Notes under the pieces: generated by a model
Database searches by the model: none
What the model was told of the DNA's origin: nothing
What the model saw: only the letters and a program-made list of their open reading frames with translations
Part shown: piece by piece, positions 25,524 through 33,260 of the stretch
Position numbering within the stretch: the first letter of the stretch is position 1
Layout: each line of letters starts with the position of its first letter
Origin: Nocardia asteroides
GTDB lineage: Bacteria > Actinomycetota > Actinomycetes > Mycobacteriales > Mycobacteriaceae
DNA length: 64,000 bases
Direction: 5' to 3'
NCBI RefSeq assembly: GCF_900637185.1
Contig: NZ_LR134352.1
Span: forward strand, 2,470,001 to 2,534,000
Position numbers and translations under genes: made by a program

Positions 25524-26165
25524 ATGCACGAAACAGCTCGGCCACGCCGCAAGCTCGGCGTCATGGGCGGCACCTTCGATCCCGTCCATCACGGCCACCT
25601 GGTCGCGGCCAGCGAGGTCGCGAACCGGTTCGAGCTCGACGAAGTCATCTTCGTGCCGACCGGACAGCCGTGGCAGAAGGTGAACAAGCAGGTCAGCCCC
25701 GCCGAGGACCGCTACCTGATGACCGTCATCGCCACCGCGTCCAACCCCAGGTTCTCGGTCAGCCGGGCCGACATCGAACGCAACAAGGTCACCTACACGG
25801 TGGACACGCTGCGCGAGATGCAGAACGCGCATCCCGACGCCGAGCTGTACTTCATCACCGGTGCAGATGCGCTGGCCAACATCCTGACATGGCAGGATTG
25901 GACCGAACTGTTCGAACTGGCGAAGTTCGTCGGGGTGAGCCGTCCGGGGTACGAGCTGAACACCGACCATCTCGAGGAGCATCTGCGGGACCTGCCCGCC
26001 GACGCCGTCACGATGATCGAGATCCCGGCGCTGGCCATCTCGTCGAGCGAATGCCGCCGCCGCGCCGCGGAGGGTCGGCCGGTCTGGTACCTCGTCCCCG
26101 ACGGCGTGGTGCAGTACATATCGAAGCGGCACCTGTATGGGCCCGCAGGAACGGAAGGTAGCTGA
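25524..26165 (+). CDS. nadD: Nicotinate-mononucleotide adenylyltransferase
   Basis: The 213-residue protein has the nucleotidyltransferase motif [18 protein letters not shown] near residue 12 and [21 protein letters not shown] near the C-terminus. It transfers AMP to nicotinate mononucleotide, a late step of NAD synthesis (EC 2.7.7.18). The middle contains [19 protein letters not shown], matching NadD. The ATG at 25524 begins [12 protein letters not shown]; the frame is open upstream over the previous gene. It heads the nadD-rsfS-gpgP-octT run known in mycobacteria. Confidence 0.95.
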   Translation: MHETARPRRKLGVMGGTFDPVHHGHLVAASEVANRFELDEVIFVPTGQPWQKVNKQVSPAEDRYLMTVIATASNPRFSVSRADIERNKVTYTVDTLREMQNAHPDAELYFITGADALANILTWQDWTELFELAKFVGVSRPGYELNTDHLEEHLRDLPADAVTMIEIPALAISSSECRRRAAEGRPVWYLVPDGVVQYISKRHLYGPAGTEGS

Positions 26166-26211
26166 CGGTGAGCCACACGAGCGAGGTTCTGACCTGTCCG
26201 GGGGAGGCCGC

Positions 26212-26631
26212 ATGAGCGCCACGGCAGAAGCGATCGAGATGGCCAAGGTCGCCGCGCTCGCGGCCGACGACAAGCTCGCCACCGACGTCGTCGTCCTCGA
26301 TGTCTCCGAGCAGCTGGTGATCACCGACTGCTTCGTGATCGCCTCGGCGCCCAACGAGCGCCAGGTCAACGCGATCGTCGACAACGTCGAAGAGAAGCTG
26401 CGCGAAGCCGGGCACAAGCCCGTCCGTCGCGAAGGCACCCGCGAGGGTCGCTGGGCGCTGCTCGACTACGTCGACATCGTCGTGCACATCCAGCACAACG
26501 ACGAGCGCAACTTCTATGCGCTGGAGCGGTTGTGGCGGGACTGCCCGACCGTGGCCGTGGAGGGCATCGCCGCACCGGCGACCCCGCCGGCCGCCGACGA
26601 CGACGCACAGGTAGAGGGCGACACCGAGTGA
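26212..26631 (+). CDS. rsfS: Ribosomal silencing factor RsfS
   Basis: The 139-residue protein matches RsfS (Iojap/DUF143): LVITDCFVIASAPNERQVNA, then REGTREGRWALLDYVDIVVHI, the hallmark region. RsfS binds L14 and blocks subunit joining when nutrients are short. An acidic tail ends [23 protein letters not shown] lies 5-12 bases before the ATG at 26212, and a 15-codon frame from 26168 ends overlapping it (ATGA), so initiation may be coupled. Its stop overlaps the next start (GTGA). Confidence 0.95.
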   Translation: MSATAEAIEMAKVAALAADDKLATDVVVLDVSEQLVITDCFVIASAPNERQVNAIVDNVEEKLREAGHKPVRREGTREGRWALLDYVDIVVHIQHNDERNFYALERLWRDCPTVAVEGIAAPATPPAADDDAQVEGDTE

Positions 26632-27362
26632 GCAGCCAGGGCCAGGAGACGGGAGCGCAACGTCCCCAGGCAGGGCCCCCGCACACCACCGAGCAGCGCC
26701 GGGTGGGCAAGTACGCGCACGTCCGCACGCTGATCCTGCTGCGGCACGGACAGACCGAGTGGAACGCCGCCGACCGCATGCAAGGTCAGATCGATACCGA
26801 TCTCACCGATCTGGGCAGGCAGCAGGCCAAGGAGGCGGCGCGGGAACTGGTGTCCCGCAACGCGATCGCGGTGCACGCCTCGGATCTGCGCCGGGCCAAG
26901 GAGACCGCGCAGGCGCTCGGTGACATCAGCAATCTGCCGGTCGTCACCGACCAGCGGCTGCGCGAAACCCACCTGGGCGACTGGGAGGGGCTGACCCACA
27001 TCGAGGTCGACGCCGATTACCCCGGCGCGCGCGTGCAGTGGCGGCTCGACGCCACCTACACACCGCCCGGTGGCGAGAGCAAACTCGAGGTCGGCGCGCG
27101 GGCCCTGCCCGTGGTGCGCGAACTGTACAACGAGCGGCAGGATTGGCCGGGCCGGACTATCATCCTGGTTGCGCACGGCGGGCTGATCGCTGCCCTCACG
27201 GCCGCGTTGCTGGAACTGCCCCCGGACAACTGGCCCGCCCTCGGTGGGCTGGCGAATACGAGCTGGGTGCAGCTGTCCAGCCACGGCCCTGACATCGACC
27301 GGCCCGGTTGGCGCCTCGATGTTTGGAACGCAGCGGCGAAGGTAGCTCCCGATGTCCTCTGA
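26628..27362 (+). CDS. gpgP: Glucosyl-3-phosphoglycerate phosphatase
   Basis: This 244-residue histidine phosphatase has the signature RHGQTEWN near residue 39, [12 protein letters not shown] (second catalytic region) and [11 protein letters not shown] near 180. In mycobacteria the gene in this position, between rsfS and octT, removes phosphate from glucosyl-3-phosphoglycerate during methylglucose lipopolysaccharide synthesis. The assignment here rests on that order rather than on a diagnostic residue; a cofactor-independent phosphoglycerate mutase is the alternative. The GTG start overlaps the rsfS stop, and the 3' end overlaps octT by 11 bases. Confidence 0.85.
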   Translation: MSSQGQETGAQRPQAGPPHTTEQRRVGKYAHVRTLILLRHGQTEWNAADRMQGQIDTDLTDLGRQQAKEAARELVSRNAIAVHASDLRRAKETAQALGDISNLPVVTDQRLRETHLGDWEGLTHIEVDADYPGARVQWRLDATYTPPGGESKLEVGARALPVVRELYNERQDWPGRTIILVAHGGLIAALTAALLELPPDNWPALGGLANTSWVQLSSHGPDIDRPGWRLDVWNAAAKVAPDVL

Positions 27363-29133
27363 AGAGCCCGTCCGATCGGTACCGGACGAACTGTTCCAGC
27401 AGGTGACGGCCAAGGCCGGACGGCAATTGCCGGACGCGCTGTTCGGCCCGCCACCCGCTCGGCCCGCACGCCAGGAGCGTGAGGAGCCCATCCGTTCGGT
27501 ACCGGACGAACTCTTCAAGCAGGTCACCGCGCGCAGCGAACGATCCCTACCCGACGCGCTGTTCGGCCCGCCGCCCGTACCCGCGCCGGTCGCCGCCGAG
27601 CCCGAATCGGCCGAAGCTGCCGGTGAATCGGCGTCCGCCGAGGACGACGTGGCTTCGGTAGGCGAGAGCCTCGGCGAGTCCGGCGGGTCTTCGACGGCGA
27701 GTGCTTCGGCGGAAACCGCTGCGGCGCAGCCGGAAACCGGTGCTGTCGCCGCCGAAGCCGTGGTGACCGACGCGAAGTCCGCCGCTGAGGCTGGGGCGAC
27801 GACAGGCAGCGACTCCGGTGCACCGGAGGATTCGGACAGTTCGCTCGGGCAAGCCCAGGCCTCGGCGCCGGTTACCGGCGCGGAGCCGGATCCAGCTGGG
27901 GAAGTAGAGTCTTCGGACACTGCTGGTCTCCCCGGTGATGCTGTGGGCGCGCAGGCGCCTGCGGGCGCGGTGTCAGAGGCGGACCGCCAGGCGGCGGGCA
28001 CCGCCCAGGGCGACCCGGAGGCTCCCGCCCCGGGCGACTCGCAAGCTTCCACCGCAGCCAGGACCGAAGCGGATTCGGGTGCGGCGCAGGAACGTCGATC
28101 CGCCGACGAGGTCGCGGCCTCGGCTGATTCGTCGGTCGGCCCCGCCGATTCGTCGGCGCCGGTGGCAAGCGATTCTCTCGGGGCTGCTCCGGCGGCCGCC
28201 GAGACCACTTCCGTCGGCTCCGCCACCGGTCCGGCCGCGAGTGCTGTCGCCGAGACGGTTTCCGCCGGTTCCGTCGCCAGTTCGGCCGCGGGTGCTGTCG
28301 CCGAGACCGCGTCCGTCGGTTTTGCCGCTGGTCCGGCCGCGACTGCACTCGCCGAGGTCGAGCTCGTCGTCGAGGACGCCGTGCTGGTTGCCGCGGAGAC
28401 CGAGCCGCGGGCGGTGGAGTCCGCCTCGCCGCGTCCGGTGCTGCTGGTGATCGCCGACTCGCTCGCGTACTACGGGCCCAAGGGCGGCCTGCCCGCCGAC
28501 GATCCGCGGATCTGGCCGAATATGGTCGCCGCGGAACTGGATTGGGACGTGGAGCTGATCGCCCGGATCGGCTGGACCTGCCGGGACGCCTACTGGGCGC
28601 TGATCGGCGATCCTCGGGTGTGGGCCGCGGTGCCGCGTGCCGGCGCCGTCGTGTTCGCCGTCGGTGGCATGGACACCCTGCCCTCGCCGCTGCCGACCGC
28701 GCTGCGCGAACTCATCCGCTACATCCGTCCGCCCAAGCTGCGGCGCGGGGTGCGCTCCACCTACAACTGGCTGCAGCCGAAGCTGTCGAAACTCGGGCGG
28801 CCCGTGGCGCTTCCGCCGAAGGTGAGCGTCGACTATCTCGAGCAGTCGCGCGAGGCGCTGCAGCACCTGCGTCCCGAGCTGCCCGTGGTCGCGGTGCTGC
28901 CGTCGGTGCACAAGTGCGATGCCTACGGCCGGGTGCATCGCGGCCGGGCGCGCGCGGTCAAGGCACTGCAGGCGTGGTCGGGCCGTACCTCGGTACCGCT
29001 GGTCGACCTCGGCGAGGCCGTCCGCGACGACATCGAATCCGGTGCCGCCAACCCGGACGGTATCCACTGGGGCTGGGCCGGGCACGCCGCGGTCGCGACG
29101 GCGATGACCAAGGCGCTGCAGGAGGTCAGGTAG
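27352..29133 (+). CDS. octT: Octanoyltransferase OctT-like, with long acidic N-terminal extension
   Basis: The 593-residue protein has a core at about 360-593 that resembles mycobacterial OctT (octanoylation of glucosylglycerate, methylglucose lipopolysaccharide pathway). Its SGNH-like blocks are [30 protein letters not shown] and [14 protein letters not shown], with Ser, Asp and His in the expected order. Residues 1-358 are a disordered, Ala/Ser/Glu-rich acidic region not expected in the family, which is usually about 250 residues. It opens with two copies of a motif (residues 4-36 and 44-76, spacing 40) sharing SVPDELF and [10 protein letters not shown]. The ATG at 27352 overlaps gpgP by 11 bases. 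The core assignment is by order and motifs. Confidence 0.85.
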   Translation: MSSEEPVRSVPDELFQQVTAKAGRQLPDALFGPPPARPARQEREEPIRSVPDELFKQVTARSERSLPDALFGPPPVPAPVAAEPESAEAAGESASAEDDVASVGESLGESGGSSTASASAETAAAQPETGAVAAEAVVTDAKSAAEAGATTGSDSGAPEDSDSSLGQAQASAPVTGAEPDPAGEVESSDTAGLPGDAVGAQAPAGAVSEADRQAAGTAQGDPEAPAPGDSQASTAARTEADSGAAQERRSADEVAASADSSVGPADSSAPVASDSLGAAPAAAETTSVGSATGPAASAVAETVSAGSVASSAAGAVAETASVGFAAGPAATALAEVELVVEDAVLVAAETEPRAVESASPRPVLLVIADSLAYYGPKGGLPADDPRIWPNMVAAELDWDVELIARIGWTCRDAYWALIGDPRVWAAVPRAGAVVFAVGGMDTLPSPLPTALRELIRYIRPPKLRRGVRSTYNWLQPKLSKLGRPVALPPKVSVDYLEQSREALQHLRPELPVVAVLPSVHKCDAYGRVHRGRARAVKALQAWSGRTSVPLVDLGEAVRDDIESGAANPDGIHWGWAGHAAVATAMTKALQEVR

Positions 29134-29136
29134 TCC

Positions 29137-29979
29137 GTGACCGTAGTGGTGGTCACCGACTCGGCCGCGGGCCTGTCCGCCGACGTCGTCGCCGAGCTCG
29201 GTATCGAAGTGGTGCCGTTGCACGTGTTCGTCGGCGACCGGGAGATCCGGGAGGGCGTCGACCCCGTCGAGATCGACTACACGACGGACTCGGTCACCAC
29301 GTCCGCGGCCTCGCCCGGCGAGTTGCGTGAGGTCTACGAGCGCGCGCTGGATCACAGCGACGGCGACGGAGTCGTCGCGGTGCACCTGTCGCGCACCCTG
29401 TCGGCCACCTGGGAGGCGGGCAGGCAGGCGGTGCGCGACATGGACGCGGAAAAGAGTGTGCGCCTGGTGGATTCGCTGGGTGCAGGCTTGGCGACCGGAC
29501 TGCCCGTGCTCGCCGCCGCCCGCCGGGCCCGCGCCGGAGACGCGCTGGACGCGGTCTACGAGCGTGCGGTGACCGCGGCGGCCAAAGCCCGGACGTTCAT
29601 CCTGGTCAACCGCACCGAGCAGTTGCGTCGTGGCGGCAGGCTGAGCAGTGCCGCGGCGTTCTTCGGCAGTGAACTGGTGTCGAAGCCGCTGCTGCAGCTG
29701 GTCGAGGGCAAGCTGGAACTGCGCGAGAAAGTGCGTACCCGGTCGCGTGCCTACGCCAAACTGGTCGCCGCCGCGGTGGAAGCGGCCGGCCGCGACGGTG
29801 CCGCGCTGGCGGTGCAGCACCTCGGGGCCGCCGACGCCGCCGAGACCATCGCCGCTCAGCTGCGCGACCAGGTGCCGGAGGTCGAGGAGTTGCACGTCAC
29901 CGAATTCGGCCCCACCCTGGGCGTCCACCTCGGTGTCGGTGCGCTCGGCGTGCTCGTGGTGCCGGGCGGCTGCTCGTAG
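29137..29979 (+). CDS. DegV family fatty-acid-binding protein
   Basis: This 280-residue DegV protein begins VVVVTDSAAGLSADVV and contains TTSAASPGELREVYERAL near 52-70, then VHLSRTLSATWEAG and VNRTEQLRRGGRLSSAAAFF. DegV proteins bind a fatty-acid carboxylate with Ser/Thr/His residues; in firmicutes they feed fatty-acid kinases, while their role in actinobacteria is unclear. The GTG at 29137 follows GGAGG about 12 bases upstream, and only three bases separate it from octT, consistent with one operon. A hairpin follows the stop. Confidence 0.92.
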   Translation: MTVVVVTDSAAGLSADVVAELGIEVVPLHVFVGDREIREGVDPVEIDYTTDSVTTSAASPGELREVYERALDHSDGDGVVAVHLSRTLSATWEAGRQAVRDMDAEKSVRLVDSLGAGLATGLPVLAAARRARAGDALDAVYERAVTAAAKARTFILVNRTEQLRRGGRLSSAAAFFGSELVSKPLLQLVEGKLELREKVRTRSRAYAKLVAAAVEAAGRDGAALAVQHLGAADAAETIAAQLRDQVPEVEELHVTEFGPTLGVHLGVGALGVLVVPGGCS

Positions 29980-29984
29980 GAGAC

Positions 29985-30007
29985 GGCGCCGGCCGGATTC
30001 CGGCGCC
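29985..30007 (+). terminator. Hairpin after degV
   Basis: An 8-bp perfect stem GGCGCCGG/CCGGCGCC (29985-29992 with 30000-30007) with a 7-base loop begins 6 bases after the degV stop. There is no T-run. Confidence 0.5.
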
Positions 30008-30048
30008 ACGCCGACAGCCTGCGCGAACGCCCGGATCCGGTGGGCCAC

Positions 30049-30054
30049 TACGAT
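30049..30054 (+). promoter_or_regulatory. -10 for leaderless LexA-type gene
   Basis: TACGAT is followed by six bases and the GTG at 30061, the usual spacing for transcription starting at the G of the start codon. No ribosome site precedes the GTG. No clear SOS box (TCGAACNNNNGTTCGA type) is visible nearby. Confidence 0.5.
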
Positions 30055-30060
30055 GCCCCG

Positions 30061-30711
30061 GTGACCGGATTCGACGACCTCGACTACCTCGACGCCTCGC
30101 ACCTGCCGCAGCGCAGGCAACACATCCTCGCCGTGATCCGGGATTCGGTACTGGCCCACGGCTATCCGCCCAGCGCCAGGGAGATCGCCGACGCGGTCGG
30201 CGTGAAGTCGACCTCCACGGTCTCCAAGCATCTGAAAGCCCTGGAGGAGGACGGATTCCTGCGGCGCAGCGCCGCGGTGACCCGTCCCATCGATGTGCGC
30301 CTGTTCCTGCGCCACGGCCCCGCGCCACAGTCCGAGACGTCGGTCTCGGTGCCCGTCGTCGGTGACATCGCCGCGGGCGCGCCGATCCTGGCCGAGCAGC
30401 ACGCCGACGATCTGCTGACCCTGCCGCGGGAACTCGTCGGGCGCGGTGAGGTTTTCGCGCTCCGGGTGCGCGGCGACTCGATGATCGATGCCGCGATCTG
30501 CGACGGCGATCTGGTCGTGGTCCGCAGTCAGCGTGAGGCGAACACCGGCGATATCGTCGCCGCCATGATCGGCGAGGAAGCCACGGTGAAGGTGTATCGC
30601 CGCCGCAACGGCCACGTGTACCTCGAACCACGCAACCCCGCCTACTCCGTGATCGACGGTGACGAGGCCGTGATCCTGGGCCGCGTGGTGTCGGTGATGC
30701 GCCGGGTCTGA
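30061..30711 (+). CDS. LexA-type SOS repressor
   Basis: The 216-residue protein has a winged helix (about 30-70, YPPSAREIADAVGVKSTSTV then SKHLKALEEDGFLRR) and a C-terminal S24 peptidase domain. The autocleavage Ala-Gly lies in DIAAGAPIL, the catalytic Ser in RGDSMIDAAICDGD and the Lys in EATVKVYRR. It is full length. LexA represses DNA-damage genes until RecA stimulates self-cleavage. The recognition-helix region differs from the mycobacterial LexA sequence as remembered, so this may be a second LexA. Start 30061 is chosen by the leaderless -10; an in-frame GTG at 30040 would add 7 residues. Confidence 0.85.
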   Translation: MTGFDDLDYLDASHLPQRRQHILAVIRDSVLAHGYPPSAREIADAVGVKSTSTVSKHLKALEEDGFLRRSAAVTRPIDVRLFLRHGPAPQSETSVSVPVVGDIAAGAPILAEQHADDLLTLPRELVGRGEVFALRVRGDSMIDAAICDGDLVVVRSQREANTGDIVAAMIGEEATVKVYRRRNGHVYLEPRNPAYSVIDGDEAVILGRVVSVMRRV

Positions 30712-30713
30712 GA

Positions 30714-31676
30714 TCAGGCCGGGCCGAACCAGTCCAGCGACTGACCGTGCGGCCCGGCGTAGGCCACCGGCTCGCCGTCGACCGCGAGCACCATCCGCGC
30801 GGCGATCGTCTCGCGCCCGGGCAGCCGACCGGCGAACTCCGCGAGTACGCCGGTGCCCTCCTGCGAGATCCAGTGGCAGGGCAGTGTCCGCACCGTTGCC
30901 ACGAATTCGGCCCGTGCTCGCGGTGCGAGGTAGGTGAGCACCGCGCTGTGGAACACGACCACGGTGCTGTCCGGCGGCGCGGACCGCACCAGTTCGGCGA
31001 GGTGCTCGAGCGCGTCGCCGGCCACAAGCCGGGGTGGGTCGGCCGCGGCGATCGCGCACGCCGCCCGTAGTCGCGTGCGGCGTTCCTCCTGCCCCGGCCA
31101 GATCAGGGCCTCCAGCCATTCGCGGTCGTGGCTGTCGGCCGCGTCCAGGGGATTCAGGTCCACGCCCGCTCGATGCACCACCACGGGCAGCCGTGCCGGG
31201 ATCGGCGCTCGGCCGGTGACCGCGCAGGGCAGCACCACCGAGGAAGGGCCGTCGGCGGGATCGGGCCCGTTCCCGTTGTAGCGGTAGCTGAATCGGTCGG
31301 GGTACAGGCACAGACCGGCCGATGCGCCGACTTCGATCAGCGACAGTGGTCCGGGCAGCCGGGCGAGCACCGGAAGCAGCGTGGCCGCGCGTCCGGCTTC
31401 GTTGGTCTGGGTGCGGCGGGTCCGCGCTGTCGCCGCGATCGCGGGCCAGTGCGCGATCAGATGGTCGCGGAACCGGCGATAGGGCGACGGGACCGCTCCG
31501 TGCACGCGCGCCGACGCCAGCACCAGATTGGGTTGCTGCTTGTCCGTGGGCAATTCGGCGATCAGCGCCAGCACCGCCGAGTCCTCGGCGATCTCGAGGG
31601 CGAGCCGGTGATAGCGCGGGGAATTCCCGCCGGCCTCGCGCTCGGCGAAGTCGCGGAAGCGTTGTGCCAGTTCCAT
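30714..31676 (-). CDS. DUF2332 family protein
   Basis: The 320-residue protein matches the DUF2332 pattern: FAEREAGGNSPRYHRLALEI, then LIEVGASAGLCLYPDRFSY, GVDLNPLDAADSHDREWL and VVFHSAVLTYLAPRARAEF. The GASAG turn and Asp residues resemble a SAM-binding fold, but the reaction is unknown. The ATG at 31676 is followed by MELAQRFRDFAER; the frame continues upstream past the start without family-like residues. It converges with the LexA-type gene (2 bases between stops) and is divergent from comEA. Confidence 0.85.
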   Translation of the reverse strand: MELAQRFRDFAEREAGGNSPRYHRLALEIAEDSAVLALIAELPTDKQQPNLVLASARVHGAVPSPYRRFRDHLIAHWPAIAATARTRRTQTNEAGRAATLLPVLARLPGPLSLIEVGASAGLCLYPDRFSYRYNGNGPDPADGPSSVVLPCAVTGRAPIPARLPVVVHRAGVDLNPLDAADSHDREWLEALIWPGQEERRTRLRAACAIAAADPPRLVAGDALEHLAELVRSAPPDSTVVVFHSAVLTYLAPRARAEFVATVRTLPCHWISQEGTGVLAEFAGRLPGRETIAARMVLAVDGEPVAYAGPHGQSLDWFGPA

Positions 31677-31765
31677 GGATCCATCCGTACGTCGTCTCGG
31701 CCATGCCCGCACCGTATTCGCGCACACCGCGCCGATCCCGGTCCGGAACGGCCTGCGACCGGGGG

Positions 31766-31792
31766 TTGTCCACAGGTTCGCGGTTGTCCACA
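31766..31792. promoter_or_regulatory. Two direct DnaA boxes upstream of comEA
   Basis: TTGTCCACA occurs exactly at 31766-31774 and 31784-31792, on the same strand and 18 bases apart, each preceded by G or GG and followed by GG. They lie in the 179-bp divergent spacer between the DUF2332 gene and comEA, 64 bases or more before the comEA start. Confidence 0.6.
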
Positions 31793-31842
31793 GGCCGGCC
31801 ACTCGCGCAGGTCGGCAGCCATTTCGCGGCGTCGTCCGCTCG

Positions 31843-31848
31843 TAGCGT
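31843..31848 (+). promoter_or_regulatory. -10 for leaderless comEA
   Basis: TAGCGT, then 7 bases, then the ATG at 31856. There is no ribosome site, so comEA is probably read from a leaderless mRNA. Confidence 0.5.
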
Positions 31849-31855
31849 CGAGCCC

Positions 31856-32800
31856 ATGCCACGACACGAAGAGCGCGAACGGGTACGGCAACGGCTGGGC
31901 GGGCTGGCACTGCGCGACAAACCCGGACCCGGCGGTGCCCGGCCCGCCGTTCCGGGAGCCGGAACGGCCCGCACCGACGCCGGCACCGGCGGACGCTGGG
32001 ACGACGACGAACTCGTGCCGTCGACCGGTGAGGTCCGCCCACCGGGGTGGCTCGACGACGGCGCCGACACAGGCGGCCTCCGACGTTTCGTGCCCGAACG
32101 GTTCCGCGGCGCCCGTGTCGATCCCGGCCGCCGGGGAACCATGGTCCTCGGCGTGGTCGGTGTGGTCGCGGTGGTACTGACCGGCGTGCTGGTCGTGCGC
32201 GATCAGCCGGTGGCGCAATCGGTGCCACCGGTGCCGATGGTGCGCGCGGAACGGACCTCGGTACCCGGTGAAGTGGTCTCCGCGGCGCACGCGGTGCCAG
32301 GTGCGAGCCAGAACACCACGGCAGAAGTCGTTGTCAGCGTGGTCGGCCTGGTAGCCAGACCGGGCCTGCACCGGCTCCCCGGCGACGCCCGCGTCGCCGA
32401 TGCCATCGACACCGCAGGTGGCGCGACCGACGGCGCCGACCTCGCCGGACTGAATCTGGCCCAGCGCCTTTCCGACGGCGACCAGATCGTGGTCGCGGCC
32501 TCTGCCCCGGACTCCGGCCCAAGGACGAGCAGTGTCTCGCGCGGTGCCGCGGGCCCGACTTCGAACTCGCCACGCACCACGAGCACCGGCACCGCACAGG
32601 CACCCAAGAACCGCGTCAACCTCAACACCGCGACCGAAGCCGAACTCGACGCGCTCCCCGGCGTCGGCCCGGTCACCGCCACCGCCATCATCAGCTGGCG
32701 CACAACCAATGGCCGCTTCACCGACATCTCCCAGCTCGGCGAAGTAGACGGAATCGGCCCAGCCCGCCTCGCCCGCCTGCGCGACCTGGTGACGACGTGA
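31856..32800 (+). CDS. comEA: DNA-uptake protein ComEA
   Basis: The 314-residue protein has a basic, Gly-rich cytosolic start, one membrane segment (about 94-113, GTMVLGVVGVVAVVLTGVLV), and an SLBB domain (about 160-220, VVSVVGLVARPGLHRLPGDA). Two helix-hairpin-helix motifs lie at the C-terminus: NLNTATEAELDALPGVGPV and LGEVDGIGPARLARLRDL. ComEA holds incoming DNA at the cell surface and passes it to the ComEC channel encoded downstream. The ATG at 31856 is supported by the leaderless -10. The frame remains open upstream, but the sequence there is not ComEA-like. Confidence 0.93.
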   Translation: MPRHEERERVRQRLGGLALRDKPGPGGARPAVPGAGTARTDAGTGGRWDDDELVPSTGEVRPPGWLDDGADTGGLRRFVPERFRGARVDPGRRGTMVLGVVGVVAVVLTGVLVVRDQPVAQSVPPVPMVRAERTSVPGEVVSAAHAVPGASQNTTAEVVVSVVGLVARPGLHRLPGDARVADAIDTAGGATDGADLAGLNLAQRLSDGDQIVVAASAPDSGPRTSSVSRGAAGPTSNSPRTTSTGTAQAPKNRVNLNTATEAELDALPGVGPVTATAIISWRTTNGRFTDISQLGEVDGIGPARLARLRDLVTT

Positions 32801-33260
32801 GAAGGACTGCTGCCCAGCCCGACACAGCGCCGCAGTCGGATGCGAGCACACCGGTGGCGGGAGCGTGCGCGGAAACCGCGGCCTCTGAGACGCACGGGCA
32901 CGATGACACAGGTGCAGGGGCCACCGTTGGCCGTCCAGCTGGTGGCCTAGATGGAGAAGTTGTCCTGGCGGATGTGCGCCCGCGAGATGGGGCGGGTACG
33001 TGGGCCGGATCGGGCGCAGGGGAGAGCCCGGGGACCGAACGTGACCTTGGCCCGCTGGTCGGCTCGTCCCCGTCGCGCGGCGTCGATACGGCGCCGGGGT
33101 CGGACGCTCGCGGAGAATCTAACGCGGGATTCTCGACCTGCTTTCCGGATTGCGTCGAACATTCTTACAGCAGTATGGAATTCGGGTGTTTCGGCGTTTC
33201 GTCGGTGCTCGGGCGCCGATCGGTGTGCGCTGACGCGCCGGTGACGGACCCGGCGGGCGG
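32801..33260. other. Gene-poor spacer between comEA and comEC
   Basis: Four hundred and sixty bases hold no convincing gene. An open frame from 32797 to 33264 exists, but it has no recognisable motif and its composition is Gly/Ala-rich until an AT-richer patch at 33110-33185. That patch holds a small hairpin (GAGAATC at 33113-33119 with GATTCTC at 33128-33134). A decayed gene is possible. Confidence 0.5.

Noticed and set aside
30000..30060. A LexA box upstream of the LexA-type gene
   Set aside because: A CGAAC occurs at 30023-30027, but the opposite half-site is not present.
27973..32142. A 1389-codon open frame on the minus strand across octT, degV, the LexA-type gene and the DUF2332 gene
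   Set aside because: It is a shadow caused by high GC. Its product is Arg/Gly/Ala-rich with no motif, while genes in other frames have clear families and tight spacing.
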